Part shown: positions 7,565 through 17,013 of the stretch, in pieces
Layout: each line of letters starts with the position of its first letter
Numbering within the stretch: position 1 is the stretch's first letter
DNA from: Cellvibrionaceae bacterium
GTDB taxonomy: Bacteria; Pseudomonadota; Gammaproteobacteria; Pseudomonadales; Cellvibrionaceae
DNA: 64,000 bases
Assembly: GCA_021151525.1 (NCBI GenBank)
Contig: JAGKXD010000005.1
Coordinates: forward strand, 1-64,000
Direction: 5' to 3'
Translations under genes and position numbers: made by a program
The notes under the pieces: generated by a model
What the model saw: the letters and a program-made list of their open reading frames with translations, nothing else
Database searches by the model: none
What the model was told of the DNA's origin: nothing

Positions 7565-8377
7565 TTAAGACTTTTGCGCCAAGACATGAATGTAGCGCCC
7601 TAATAACTGATAAGGTTGCTTGCGTGAGAACTCCAATTCCAGTTCAATGACACTTTGTGGATCGCGCTCGCGATGTTCTTCATTGAAAATATAGTCATGG
7701 AAAACTCGAATTCCACTTGTAGCTAAAATTCTTAAGGGGAAATGATTCAGCCATTCAAAAACTTGCTCGGGATACAAGGGATTAATTGGCGTGAGACTGC
7801 CGCGAGAACCGCCAAAATCTTGCTGCTGAATTTTTTTAAAATTTGTGCGCAGTAAATTTTTATAAATGAGCGAATGCAAATTATAAAACGTTAATGATAA
7901 AAATCCTTGCGGCTTAAGATAATTCAATAAATGCTTCAATAAATCAGCCGGATCTGCAACCCACTCCATCACCGCATGGCATAGGACTACATCAAACCTA
8001 GCATCACCCGCATCAAGATGCTGTGCAACATCTTGAATTGCGCAATGCAACAATTGTACTTGTGCTTCCAACCCGAATTTCATCACTTCTTGTTCTGCAA
8101 GCTTCAGCATTTCGGCAGATATATCACAAATCACGACGGAATGACCTGCTTTGGCAAATTGCAAGGAAAACTGCCCTTGCCCTCCGCCAGCATCTAATAC
8201 GCGCAGTGGCTTTTCTGGATTTAGCTTACCAAACGGAACAACAGGAAAGCATTCACGAAAATCACGCTCAAGTACGGCTAGACGAATATCACCTTTTAAT
8301 CCGCCGTAGATATTTTTTTGAAAACGTTTTGCAAGATCATCAAAGTTACGATCTTGATTAATCGGTTGTTTCGCCAT
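7565..8377 (-). CDS. cmoM: tRNA cmo5U methyltransferase CmoM
   Basis: CmoM (formerly SmtA) methylates the carboxyl group of 5-carboxymethoxyuridine at tRNA position 34, giving mcmo5U. The 270-residue class I SAM methyltransferase starts with the family-specific DRNFDDLAKRFQKNIYGGLKG block and has the SAM-binding VLDAGGGQGQF near residue 61, followed by the acidic ICD end of the next strand. Length matches the family. It lies 15 bases after a MazG-like gene on the same strand, probably as one transcript. Together with tus and tapT this is the third tRNA modification locus in the first 10 kb. Confidence 0.92.
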   Translation of the reverse strand: MAKQPINQDRNFDDLAKRFQKNIYGGLKGDIRLAVLERDFRECFPVVPFGKLNPEKPLRVLDAGGGQGQFSLQFAKAGHSVVICDISAEMLKLAEQEVMKFGLEAQVQLLHCAIQDVAQHLDAGDARFDVVLCHAVMEWVADPADLLKHLLNYLKPQGFLSLTFYNLHSLIYKNLLRTNFKKIQQQDFGGSRGSLTPINPLYPEQVFEWLNHFPLRILATSGIRVFHDYIFNEEHRERDPQSVIELELEFSRKQPYQLLGRYIHVLAQKS

Positions 8378-8392
8378 TGATAACTTCTTAAC

Positions 8393-8734
8393 TTATGTGA
8401 ACCTGAGTTTATTTTTTTTAATTTTAGCCGTTAAGGCATCTGCTAAATTTATATCCAACTGTACTGAAAGCTCAGTTAGATACATGAGTATATCTGCAAT
8501 CTCATCCGCAACTTTTTCGGTTTTTTCTGCATTGAGTGTGCTTGACTCAGCAGGACTTAGCCATTGAAACTCCGCCAAAAGCTCACTTGCTTCAACCGAG
8601 ACTGCCGAGGCCAGATTTTTGGGAGTATGGTATGCTTGCCACTTATTTGCAGCCGCAATAGCGCGAAACTCGCGATTAATTTCTGCGAGATTCAACGACT
8701 TTAACAATGACTCTTTTTGTTCAACGTCCGGCAT
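8393..8734 (-). CDS. MazG-like nucleotide pyrophosphohydrolase
   Basis: A 113-residue all-alpha NTP pyrophosphohydrolase of the MazG-like/RS21-C6 (dCTPase) type, which hydrolyses non-canonical or excess NTPs to NMP and PPi. The metal-binding pattern is visible: EASELLAEF (E..E) around residue 50 and DEIADILMYL (E..D) near residue 78. The lead-in KWxxYHTPKNLA is typical. The start at 8734 follows a strong AAGGAG with 5-base spacing; longer versions reach into the divergent GIY-YIG gene and are unlikely. It is the first gene of a two-gene unit with cmoM. The exact substrate is not predictable. Confidence 0.88.
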   Translation of the reverse strand: MPDVEQKESLLKSLNLAEINREFRAIAAANKWQAYHTPKNLASAVSVEASELLAEFQWLSPAESSTLNAEKTEKVADEIADILMYLTELSVQLDINLADALTAKIKKNKLRFT

Positions 8735-8747
8735 CTGGTCTCCTTGC

Positions 8748-9053
8748 ATGAGCGCAAAAAATTGGTTGGTGTATATGATTCGCACCTGTGACGGTAAATT
8801 GTACACCGGCATCACTACAGATATCCAAAGACGCTGGCAGGAACACTGCACCGGAAAAGGCGGCGCGCGTTACTTTCGTACTAGCAAACCTGAAACAATA
8901 GCCCTACTAGAAGAACATCTGGATCGTAGCAGCGCTAGCAAGCGCGAAGCTGAAATCAAGAAGCTGCCCAAATTAGCCAAAGAAACCTTGGTGAAAAATT
9001 GTTCATTGATTACAACCCGTTTGCTATCAGGATATTCAGCACTCAATGACTAA
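8748..9053 (+). CDS. GIY-YIG domain protein (UPF0213/YhbQ-like)
   Basis: A 101-residue single-domain GIY-YIG protein. VYMIRTCDGKLYTGIT supplies the two short strands (the YxG half reads YTG), followed by the helix with the conserved Arg (TDIQRRWQEH) and the later Glu (KREAEIKKL). The length fits UPF0213 proteins such as YhbQ, for which a structure-selective nuclease role has been proposed. The start at 8748 fits the family N-terminus. It is only 13 bases from the divergent MazG-like start, and its stop overlaps the start of the next gene by 8 bases, so it is probably translated together with the DTW gene. Confidence 0.88.
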   Translation: MSAKNWLVYMIRTCDGKLYTGITTDIQRRWQEHCTGKGGARYFRTSKPETIALLEEHLDRSSASKREAEIKKLPKLAKETLVKNCSLITTRLLSGYSALND

Positions 9054-9690
9054 GAGACTTTCCTGCCAAGCCTGCTTGAGGCCTGTGAAAACTTGCATTT
9101 GCAAACACGTTCAGCCAGTTGAAAATCTTATCTCTTTGATGATTTTGCAACACCCTCAGGAAGTCCACGAAGTCAAAAATAGCGCTCGTCTGCTTCATTT
9201 ATGTTTAAAAAACAGTCAGATCCATGTGGGTGAGTATTTTTCTGACGATTTTTTCAATATTTTGCAAGTCAATCAACATTACGATTTACTGCTCTATCCG
9301 GATACTCCCGACGAAAAATCGCTCGGCCTTTTAAACCCCACAGCAATAGATCCATGGCGGATAAACATTGCCGAAAACCCGCAGGCACTGAAGCAGGTTC
9401 GGCTGTGGATTCTGGACGCGACCTGGCGCAAAAGCCGCAAGATGCTCTACCTCAACCCCCAATTGCAAGCCATGCCGCGATTGAGTTTGGAAAATTGCCC
9501 CCCATCTCTATACACGATTCGCAAGGCACATAGTGAAAATCAACTTTCCAGCTTAGAAGCAAGTTGTTACGCTTTGCAGAAACTAGAGGCCAATAAGGTG
9601 GATTACTCACCCGTACTCAATGCCTTCGCTTCCTTTGTGGCTGAACAACAGACTTTCTTACCAAAAGTTCAATTACCATCATCTTTGTGA
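9046..9690 (+). CDS. tapT: tRNA-uridine aminocarboxypropyltransferase (DTW domain)
   Basis: A 214-residue DTW-domain protein like E. coli TapT (YfiP), which transfers the 3-amino-3-carboxypropyl group of SAM to U47 of tRNA (acp3U). The N-terminus has a four-cysteine cluster (CxxC...CxC: CQACLRPVKTCIC) typical of the family and probably zinc binding. The signature DxTW appears as LDATWRKSRKM near residue 125, and LSSLEA follows. It overlaps the GIY-YIG gene by 8 bases; the M16 protease starts 10 bases after it. The family is secure; the gene symbol is by similarity to YfiP-type proteins. Confidence 0.87.
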   Translation: MTKRLSCQACLRPVKTCICKHVQPVENLISLMILQHPQEVHEVKNSARLLHLCLKNSQIHVGEYFSDDFFNILQVNQHYDLLLYPDTPDEKSLGLLNPTAIDPWRINIAENPQALKQVRLWILDATWRKSRKMLYLNPQLQAMPRLSLENCPPSLYTIRKAHSENQLSSLEASCYALQKLEANKVDYSPVLNAFASFVAEQQTFLPKVQLPSSL

Positions 9691-9700
9691 CGGAAAAACT

Positions 9701-12613
9701 ATGACCCATCCCGCTTTTGAATTTGTCCGCAGTCAAACTATTGATGCTTTAAAAATAAGTGTTGAAGAATATCGTCACAAGGTGACAGGCGCTCAACACA
9801 TTCATTTGGTTGCGGATAATCAAGAGAATGTATTTTTAGTTGCACTACGTACTGTGCCCCATGACTCAACAGGTGTTGCACATATTTTGGAACACACCGC
9901 TTTGTGCGGCAGCGAAAAATACCCAGTGCGCGATCCCTTTTTTATGATGGTGCGCCGCTCGCTTAATACCTTTATGAACGCATTCACCAGTTCCGATTGG
10001 ACAGCTTATCCTTTTGCGAGCCAAAACTTAAAAGACTTTAACAATTTATTGGATGTTTATTTGGATGCAGTTTTCTTCTCGCGATTGGATGAGTTGGATT
10101 TTGCACAAGAAGGTCACCGTATAGAATTCGCCGAAACAGATAATCCAAATTCTGATTTGGTTTTTAAAGGTGTTGTGTTTAACGAAATGAAAGGAGCCAT
10201 GAGTTCTGTGCCTTCGCAAATTTGGCATACGCTCTGCAAATATTTGTACCCCACCACAACCTACCATTTTAACAGTGGCGGCGAGCCAGAAGACATTCCC
10301 AATTTAACCTACGAACAACTGAAAGATTTTTATCGCACACATTATCATCCTTCCAATGCGATATTTATGACATATGGAAACATTCCTGCGGCCGTTCATC
10401 AGGAAAAATTTGAAACCCAAGCTTTATCCAGGTTTGAAAAGTTGGATAGCATCATTAGCGTACCCGACGAAAAACGTTATCACGCCCCTGTTGCTGTTGA
10501 AGAATTTTATCCTGCAGAAGACGATGAAGATATCGCCAATAAAAACCACGTGGTTTTGGCGTGGTTGTTGGGTAAAACAACCAATCTTGAAGAAAGTCTT
10601 GAAGCACAATTACTGTCTAATATTTTGTTAGATAACTCGGCCTCTGCGTTACAGCAAGCTTTGGAAACCACCGATTTGGGCCAAGCGCCCTCGCCTTTGT
10701 GTGGCATGGATGATTCATCGCGTGAAATGGCGTTTGTGTGCGGCCTTGAAGGTTGCGCACTGGAAAATATAGATAAAATTGAAGCGTTGATTTTTGCAAC
10801 TTTGCAAAAAGTCGCTGATGAAGGCGTGCCTTTATCTGAACTTGAAGCGGCATTACATCAGCTTGAATTACAGCAGCGTGAGGTGGGCGGTGATGGTTAC
10901 CCCTACGGTTTGCAGCTGATTTTAACGGGCCTAACCTCTGCTACGCATCGCGGTGATCCAATTGCATTACTAGATATGGATGCAGCGCTCAAAAACTTAC
11001 ACGAGAAAATTCATCAACCGGATTTCATTCAATCCTTAGTGAAAAAATGGCTGCTGGATAATAATCATCGTGTACGTTTAATTATGAAGCCAGATACACA
11101 ATTAAATGCGCGTGTACAGGCCGCTGAAGTTGCGCGCCTTGCACAAATAAAATCGGAATTAACAGCTGCCGATAAGCAAAACATTATTGCGCGCTCTCAT
11201 GCACTGCAAGCACGTCAACTACAAGAAGATGACGAAGCGGTTTTGCCTAAAGTAGGTTTGGAAGATATTCCCGAACATTTGCATTACACACCCGGCACTC
11301 ATGAAATTTTTAATGGATATCCATTGCGTTGTTACAGCGCTGGCACCAATGGTTTGGTGTATCAACAAATTACTTTCAAAATGCCAGCATTAACGGATGC
11401 ACAGAAAAAGCTGTTGCCATTTTATTGTTCATGCATTACCGAGTTAGCCTTGGGCGATAAAGATTATTTAGATGTTCAGCGTTGGCAAGCAGAGGTTGTT
11501 GGTGGTATTCGCGCCTTTAGCAGTATTCGAGGCACTGGAGATGATGTCCAAAAAATTGATGCTTACATCACTCTGTCTGCAAAAGCCTTAAGCCGCAATC
11601 AAGTTGCCATGAGCGAATTGATGCAGGCAACTTTAAAACAAGTTCGTTTTGATGAGCATGAAAGATTGCGCGAATTAATTGCGCAAAAACGCGCACGCGC
11701 AGAGCAGAGCGTTACAGGTCAAGGCCATAGTTTAGCAATGACACTCGCCAGTGCAGGCATGAGCCCAGCGGCAAAACTCGCCCACGAATTAGGTGGTCTC
11801 GCAGGAATTGCCCAACTGAAATCACTCGATAATCAGTTGGATGATGAGAATGAGCTACTCGCCTTTGCACAAGGCCTGGCTCAAATTCATGAGCTTATGC
11901 TAAAAGCTCCAACGCAATTTTTAATTGTGGGCGAAGAAGAACATTTAAATAACTATCGCAAAACACTGGAAAATTTGTGGCCAGCGCTGCCAACAACGGA
12001 GAGCTTTGCTAATTTTGTAATTCCAAATGTGAATCAACAAATTAGACAAGCTTGGGTAACGAACACGCAAGTAAATTTTTGCGCGAAAGCCTACCCTACC
12101 GTCCCGGCAGATCACCCAGATGCCGCCCCCTTGACTGTGCTGGGTGGGTTCTTGCGTAATGGTTATTTACATCGCGCAATTCGCGAGCAAGGCGGTGCTT
12201 ATGGTGGCGGTGCAAGTCAAGATAATACCATTGCGGCTTTCCGCTTCTATTCCTATCGCGATCCGCGCCTAACAGAAACTCTTAACGATTTTGATGCATC
12301 CTTACAATGGTTGCAGGATACAAAGCACAGTGCACAAGCTTTGGAAGAAGCTATTCTTGGTGTAGTAGGTAGCATCGACAAACCGGGTTCTCCTGCTGGC
12401 GAAGCAAAGTCAACCTATCAAGCAGAGCTATTCGGTCGCACTCGAGAGAAACGCGAAGCTTTCCGTAATCGCGTAGTGAAGGTAACTCTTGATGATCTTT
12501 TACGCGTTGCTAACCAATATTTGGTGGATGAAAAAGCTAGCGTGGGTGTAGTAAGCCATACGGGGCAACAGGAAAAGCTGCAAGCACTTGGTTTGGAAAT
12601 CCACCAGCTTTAG
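9701..12613 (+). CDS. M16C insulinase-family peptidase (PreP-like)
   Basis: A 970-residue zinc metalloprotease of the pitrilysin/insulinase superfamily, subfamily M16C (presequence protease type), which degrades oligopeptides inside a closed chamber. The inverted zinc motif HILEH lies near residue 63 within THILEHTALCGSEKYPVRDPF-like family sequence, and the third ligand Glu follows about 80 residues on in VFNEMKGAM. The four half-domain layout and the C-terminal REQGGAYGGG block fit full-length PreP. No signal peptide is apparent, so a cytoplasmic site is likely. The start at 9701 is 10 bases after tapT; an in-frame ATG inside tapT at 9620 is not supported. Confidence 0.92.
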   Translation: MTHPAFEFVRSQTIDALKISVEEYRHKVTGAQHIHLVADNQENVFLVALRTVPHDSTGVAHILEHTALCGSEKYPVRDPFFMMVRRSLNTFMNAFTSSDWTAYPFASQNLKDFNNLLDVYLDAVFFSRLDELDFAQEGHRIEFAETDNPNSDLVFKGVVFNEMKGAMSSVPSQIWHTLCKYLYPTTTYHFNSGGEPEDIPNLTYEQLKDFYRTHYHPSNAIFMTYGNIPAAVHQEKFETQALSRFEKLDSIISVPDEKRYHAPVAVEEFYPAEDDEDIANKNHVVLAWLLGKTTNLEESLEAQLLSNILLDNSASALQQALETTDLGQAPSPLCGMDDSSREMAFVCGLEGCALENIDKIEALIFATLQKVADEGVPLSELEAALHQLELQQREVGGDGYPYGLQLILTGLTSATHRGDPIALLDMDAALKNLHEKIHQPDFIQSLVKKWLLDNNHRVRLIMKPDTQLNARVQAAEVARLAQIKSELTAADKQNIIARSHALQARQLQEDDEAVLPKVGLEDIPEHLHYTPGTHEIFNGYPLRCYSAGTNGLVYQQITFKMPALTDAQKKLLPFYCSCITELALGDKDYLDVQRWQAEVVGGIRAFSSIRGTGDDVQKIDAYITLSAKALSRNQVAMSELMQATLKQVRFDEHERLRELIAQKRARAEQSVTGQGHSLAMTLASAGMSPAAKLAHELGGLAGIAQLKSLDNQLDDENELLAFAQGLAQIHELMLKAPTQFLIVGEEEHLNNYRKTLENLWPALPTTESFANFVIPNVNQQIRQAWVTNTQVNFCAKAYPTVPADHPDAAPLTVLGGFLRNGYLHRAIREQGGAYGGGASQDNTIAAFRFYSYRDPRLTETLNDFDASLQWLQDTKHSAQALEEAILGVVGSIDKPGSPAGEAKSTYQAELFGRTREKREAFRNRVVKVTLDDLLRVANQYLVDEKASVGVVSHTGQQEKLQALGLEIHQL

Positions 12614-12777
12614 CAGAGCAATAGAAGGAAAACAGCACGCCTAAGGAGCTAAATGTGATCAGTTCTGCGCTTTTGCAAAGCTTTTAAGGCTTTCGCAAAA
12701 CGTCGGAACTGAACAATGGCAAAAAATCACACAATCGGCGATTATGGCGCAATAATCTTAAAAACTGAGCCTTAGCA

Positions 12778-13644
12778 ATGACGCTACTCCATCCACTTGA
12801 ATACAGTGCCGCGACGCACCCGGGCCTCAAGCGCGCCAACAACGAGGATTGTTTTCTCAGTGCGCCTAGTGCCGATTTGTGGGTAGTTGCGGACGGTATG
12901 GGGGGCCACGAGGCCGGTGAAATTGCCAGTGCAATAGTGCGCGAAACCTTTGAAGAACTTGTACAGCAAGGCACTCCGTTTACCCTTCCCGATGCAATCC
13001 AAAAATCCCATGAAGTTATTTTAAGTTCCGCCGACAAAGGTATTGGCGCTATTGGTATGGGCTCTACAGTTGTCGCTTTGCAAAATCAAAAAAAACATTA
13101 CCAAGTCGCATGGGTGGGCGATAGCCGTGCTTATTTGTGGACGCCCGATGAACATGGCGGCCAATTAATTAGGCTCACCACCGATCACTCCTACGTGCAA
13201 ATGCTTTATACATCTGGCGCTATTACAGCCGATGAGTTGGACAGTCATCCGGATAAAAATATCATTACACAATGTTTAGGAATGCAAGAATTAGGACACG
13301 TTAAAGTCGATGTCACGCAAGGGATGTGGCAAAAAAATCAATGGATTTTACTGTGCAGCGATGGCCTAACTGACGAATTGAGCGATGCCTCTATCGCACT
13401 AATTCTTCAACACAGCCCTAACAGTTTAACAGCTGTCGATCAATTGCTACATGAAGCACTCACCAGCGGTGGGCACGACAATATCACACTACAAATTATT
13501 GAATCGCCAATTGTTGCGGAATCTCTAAGTACGCGCTTTTGGAATTGGATTCCCACTATTACAAATAATAGAACAGTAGACGCGCTTATATTTTTTAGCG
13601 CCATTACTGCATTGCTAGGATTGCTGGTCAACACGCTAAAGTAA
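12778..13644 (+). CDS. PP2C-family Ser/Thr phosphatase with C-terminal membrane anchor
   Basis: A 288-residue PPM/PP2C phosphatase that removes phosphate from Ser/Thr residues using two Mn2+/Mg2+. Metal and phosphate residues are visible: NNEDCF (Glu23-Asp24), VVADGMGGHEAGE (Asp39), GDSRAYL, LLCSDGLTDEL and GGHDNIT. A hydrophobic helix at about residues 266-285 anchors it to the membrane, unlike the soluble PppA/Stp1 type. It lies 45 bases upstream of a Ser/Thr kinase gene, the standard phosphatase/kinase pairing, and very probably reverses that kinase's action. The ribosome site is weak. Confidence 0.92.
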   Translation: MTLLHPLEYSAATHPGLKRANNEDCFLSAPSADLWVVADGMGGHEAGEIASAIVRETFEELVQQGTPFTLPDAIQKSHEVILSSADKGIGAIGMGSTVVALQNQKKHYQVAWVGDSRAYLWTPDEHGGQLIRLTTDHSYVQMLYTSGAITADELDSHPDKNIITQCLGMQELGHVKVDVTQGMWQKNQWILLCSDGLTDELSDASIALILQHSPNSLTAVDQLLHEALTSGGHDNITLQIIESPIVAESLSTRFWNWIPTITNNRTVDALIFFSAITALLGLLVNTLK

Positions 13645-13689
13645 CCAACACTAAACCTTTGCATTTACGTAGAAGAAAGCTCGCACAAT

Positions 13690-16041
13690 ATGGCACTACA
13701 AATTCCGGGTTATCGCATAATCCGAAAAATAAATCAGGGTGGAATGTCCACCGTGTACCTCGCGATTCAAATTAGCGTGGGGCGCATTGTTGCACTCAAA
13801 GTAATGAATCCGGGGTTGACGAGCGATCCAGCTTTTAGCGAACGTTTTCAGCGAGAAGCCACCATTGTTGGCCAATTGTCGCACCCTAATATTGTAGCTA
13901 TTTACGATATTGGACGCACTGACGACCTAAATTATATCGCCATGGATTATTTACCCAATGGTTCTGTGCACGACAAAATGATTAACGGCATGACCGGCGA
14001 AGAAGCGCTGCGCGTCACTAAAGAAATTGCCAACGCACTCGATCACGCCCATGAAAAAGGCTACATCCATCGCGATATAAAACCAGAAAACATTTTATTC
14101 CGCGCCGACAACTCTGCAGTACTTTCAGATTTTGGTGTTGCCAAGGGAATTGTTGGCGTATCCCGCATGACACACGTGGGCACTGTTGTTGGTACACCGC
14201 ATTACATGAGCCCCGAACAAACTCGCGGGCAAACCGTCGATGCACGTTCAGACCTCTATAGTTTGGGCGTATTATTTTTTGAAATGTTGACCGGCTTTTT
14301 ACCTTACCAAGGTGAAGATGCAGTTACTATTGCACTCAAACATATAAGCGCACCTATTCCGAAATTACCGCTGCAATATCAAGCTTATCAAAAAATTTTG
14401 GAAAAGTTTCTCGCCAAAGACCCTGAGCAGCGCTTTCAATCTGGCCAAGAAGTTAGCGCAGCAATTGAACAACTAGATGCTGCAGCTAAAACGCCTTACA
14501 TCACCTCATCAGCCCCAGAAAACCTTTCGGTGATGGCGCTCATTAGAGCATTAATCACTGCAACGGGTCACGCCATCAAATGGCGCTGGAACAAACTCGT
14601 CAATTTGCGCTGGAGCACTTCAAAAGGTTTTCATACTAAAAAGGTAAGCAATGATTCCGTATATGGAAGCGAAATAGCACCTACTATTTTTGCAACGCGT
14701 ATTCAGCAGCAAACGCACGTAAATGCCTCACTAATTGGCACAGGAAAAAGCCTCACTAGAGCTTTAATTGCATTTGGTATATCGGTTGCTCTGTGGTGTA
14801 TTCTAAGCCTTTTGCTACAGGCCAATTTTTCACAATACCTTAGTCATCTGCCTAGCCTTATAAAATCTCCTATACAAGCAACAGCTGGCTTATTTTTATC
14901 TGTTCCAACCAAGCAACAGACAAATCCGCGCGCAAATCTTCATAGTTCCGTCAATGCAAGCTCACAACTAAGCTTACAAAACTCAGCAGCAAGCGTAGCT
15001 TCGCAGCACGCTTCTGCTCAATCGTCAGTTGCCTCTTCATCACAATCGTCAAGTCAGGTGTCTTCCACTGCCCCAACCTATGCGCTCACACTAAAAGTCA
15101 CACCTGATGATGCTCGCATTCGCTTATTAAATATCGCCAACAAGTATAAAGATGGCATCGCATTACCATCAGGTCGTTATCACATTGAATTGTCGAAGAC
15201 CGATTACAAAACCAAAACCGAATGGATTGAAATTAAAAGCGAACCACTCACAGTTGCGTTTACGCTTGAGCCTGATTTGGAAGCGAGCTCCAATCCTGCG
15301 AAAGCCGCAATTCCAAATATCGTGTACGGTGGAAAAAATGCGCCAGCGCTGGTACGTATTCCTGGTGGCAGCTTTATGATGGGCAGCGACAGCAATATGC
15401 ACACGGCTCCCGCGCACAAAGTAACCTTGAAAGCATTTGCGATTAGCAAATATGAAGTGACTTTTGCAGAGTACGATTACTTTGCTCAACTGACGAATAA
15501 ACCCTTGCCCGGCGACAATGGCTGGGGCCGCGAAGATCGCCCCGTAATACATGTGAGTTGGAACGACGCTGTTGCCTATGCGCAGTGGCTCTCAAAAACC
15601 ACGGGTAAAAAATTCCGCCTGCCGACAGAAGCGGAATGGGAATACACAGCGCGCGCAGGCAGTACCGGAAATTATTGGTGGGGCGATAATGAAGCAGATG
15701 CAAAAGGAAAAGCCAATTGCCGCCGTGGATGTTCCAGTAATTTCTCCGGCTTATTCGGCAGTAAAACGGCTCCTGTAGGTAGTTATGCACCCAACGCATT
15801 CGGGCTTTATGACACTGCAGGAAATGTATCCGAATGGGTACAAGATTGTTATCAAGATAATTATAAAAATGCGAACGCAAATGGAAGCGCAATTGAAGAA
15901 AAAACTTGCGCAGGCCGAGTTGTTCGCGGCGGATCGACAAAAGACAACGTGCAACATTTAATCTCAAGCGCTCGCGATAATATTCCCTCCGGATATTTAA
16001 CCGAAACCTTGGGCTTCAGGCTGGTAATGGAATTAAATTAA
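13690..16041 (+). CDS. Transmembrane Ser/Thr kinase fused to an SUMF1/FGE-like domain
   Basis: A 783-residue Hanks-type kinase. Kinase domain at about residues 8-265: Gly-rich INQGGMSTVYLA, Lys37 in VALKVM, catalytic HRDIKPEN (Asp129), DFG at 147-149, activation-loop TPHYMSPEQ. One transmembrane helix at about 356-377, then a Ser/Gln-rich linker (about 418-461), a PEGA-like beta domain (about 463-528) and a C-terminal formylglycine-generating-enzyme/sulfatase-modifying-factor-type domain (about 552-782; GGSFMMGS, LPTEAEWEYTARAG, GNVSEWVQD, GFRLV). The FGE-like part should lie in the periplasm, where it may sense ligand or bind carbohydrate; true FGE oxidase activity is doubtful. It is paired with the PP2C gene upstream. 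Substrates are unknown. Confidence 0.92.
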   Translation: MALQIPGYRIIRKINQGGMSTVYLAIQISVGRIVALKVMNPGLTSDPAFSERFQREATIVGQLSHPNIVAIYDIGRTDDLNYIAMDYLPNGSVHDKMINGMTGEEALRVTKEIANALDHAHEKGYIHRDIKPENILFRADNSAVLSDFGVAKGIVGVSRMTHVGTVVGTPHYMSPEQTRGQTVDARSDLYSLGVLFFEMLTGFLPYQGEDAVTIALKHISAPIPKLPLQYQAYQKILEKFLAKDPEQRFQSGQEVSAAIEQLDAAAKTPYITSSAPENLSVMALIRALITATGHAIKWRWNKLVNLRWSTSKGFHTKKVSNDSVYGSEIAPTIFATRIQQQTHVNASLIGTGKSLTRALIAFGISVALWCILSLLLQANFSQYLSHLPSLIKSPIQATAGLFLSVPTKQQTNPRANLHSSVNASSQLSLQNSAASVASQHASAQSSVASSSQSSSQVSSTAPTYALTLKVTPDDARIRLLNIANKYKDGIALPSGRYHIELSKTDYKTKTEWIEIKSEPLTVAFTLEPDLEASSNPAKAAIPNIVYGGKNAPALVRIPGGSFMMGSDSNMHTAPAHKVTLKAFAISKYEVTFAEYDYFAQLTNKPLPGDNGWGREDRPVIHVSWNDAVAYAQWLSKTTGKKFRLPTEAEWEYTARAGSTGNYWWGDNEADAKGKANCRRGCSSNFSGLFGSKTAPVGSYAPNAFGLYDTAGNVSEWVQDCYQDNYKNANANGSAIEEKTCAGRVVRGGSTKDNVQHLISSARDNIPSGYLTETLGFRLVMELN

Positions 16042-16058
16042 CTGTGAGAATTAAATGT

Positions 16059-16940
16059 ATGCTGCAAATAAGTTTTAAATTTTTATTAGCAATAGTGTCA
16101 TTGTGCACGCTCTGCTCTGCCAACGCGCAAGAACCTGAGACTATCTATTTATGGAAAAAAGGTGCGCCAGGTTTTGAAAAATTAAAAGATAAGCCAGAGT
16201 CTGCCCAAGACTGGTGGGTAAGGGATATCAACAACCCGTCTATTGTTGTTTTTAAACCCGCTAAAGAGAGCGCCAATGGCACTGCTATTCTAATTGCACC
16301 AGGTGGCGGCCATAGAAATTTGGTATTTAATTCTGAAGGCCGCGATGCTGCATTGTTTTTAAACAAATTAGGCATCACAGCCTTTGTGTTGAAATACCGT
16401 TTGGCTCGTCAAGAGGGTTCCCCCTACTCGCTTGATATTCATCCACAACAAGATGCTTACCGTGCTATGCGAACCATTCGCAGCCGCGCAAAAGAATTTG
16501 GGATTGATCCTAACAAGATTGGCTTTATGGGCTTCTCTGCCGGCGGTGAAGTTGTTGCCAGTGTTGCCTATGCCAAAGGTGATGGCGATGCGAAAGCAAA
16601 AGACCCTGTAGATCGCGCCAATGGAAAACCGAATTTCCAAATTCTGGTTTACCCCGGCCCGCTTTGGGTTCCCACCAGTATAGATGCCGATGCACCGCCA
16701 GCATTTATGGTTGCGGCAATGGATGATGCCTGCTGCGCAAAACCTATTGTTGATTTAGCTCAGCTTTATTATGCCGCAAAAATTCCAGCTGAAATTCATT
16801 TGTACGCAAAAGGTGATCACGCGTTTAATATGGGTTATCGCACGCCGCTAAAAAGTTTGCGTTCATGGCCAGATAGATTGGCAGATTGGTTGGAAGACTC
16901 TCAACTGATTCCGCCAAGCAAGACTTCAATAGCCAAATAA
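16059..16940 (+). CDS. Secreted alpha/beta-hydrolase, acetylxylan-esterase-like
   Basis: A 293-residue secreted hydrolase of the BD-FAE/acetyl esterase type that probably deacylates small or polysaccharide-linked esters. A signal peptide ends near SANAQ. The oxyanion region reads APGGGHR, the nucleophile elbow is GFSAGG (Ser), and the C-terminal GDHAF supplies the catalytic His. I chose the ATG at 16059 (GTGAG lies about 10 bases upstream); a GTG at 16044, 2 bases after the kinase stop, would add five residues. The close spacing implies co-transcription with the kinase. A bidirectional terminator follows. Confidence 0.85.
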   Translation: MLQISFKFLLAIVSLCTLCSANAQEPETIYLWKKGAPGFEKLKDKPESAQDWWVRDINNPSIVVFKPAKESANGTAILIAPGGGHRNLVFNSEGRDAALFLNKLGITAFVLKYRLARQEGSPYSLDIHPQQDAYRAMRTIRSRAKEFGIDPNKIGFMGFSAGGEVVASVAYAKGDGDAKAKDPVDRANGKPNFQILVYPGPLWVPTSIDADAPPAFMVAAMDDACCAKPIVDLAQLYYAAKIPAEIHLYAKGDHAFNMGYRTPLKSLRSWPDRLADWLEDSQLIPPSKTSIAK

Positions 16941-16961
16941 ACCACAGCAAATAGCGCTCAT

Positions 16962-17000
16962 AAAAAAAGCGGAAGACCTAAAAGACTTCCGCTTTTTTTA
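16962..17000. terminator. Bidirectional Rho-independent terminator
   Basis: AAGCGGAAG and CTTCCGCTT form a stem around a 10-base loop, flanked by seven A on the left and seven T on the right. It can therefore end both the plus-strand esterase transcript and the minus-strand methyltransferase transcript converging on it. Confidence 0.9.
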
Positions 17001-17013
17001 TTGCAAATTCAGA

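Noticed and set aside
15443..15967. 174-residue minus-strand frame inside the kinase-FGE gene
   Set aside because: It is antisense to the conserved SUMF1/FGE-like domain, rich in Arg, His and Cys as typical shadows are, with no ribosome site.
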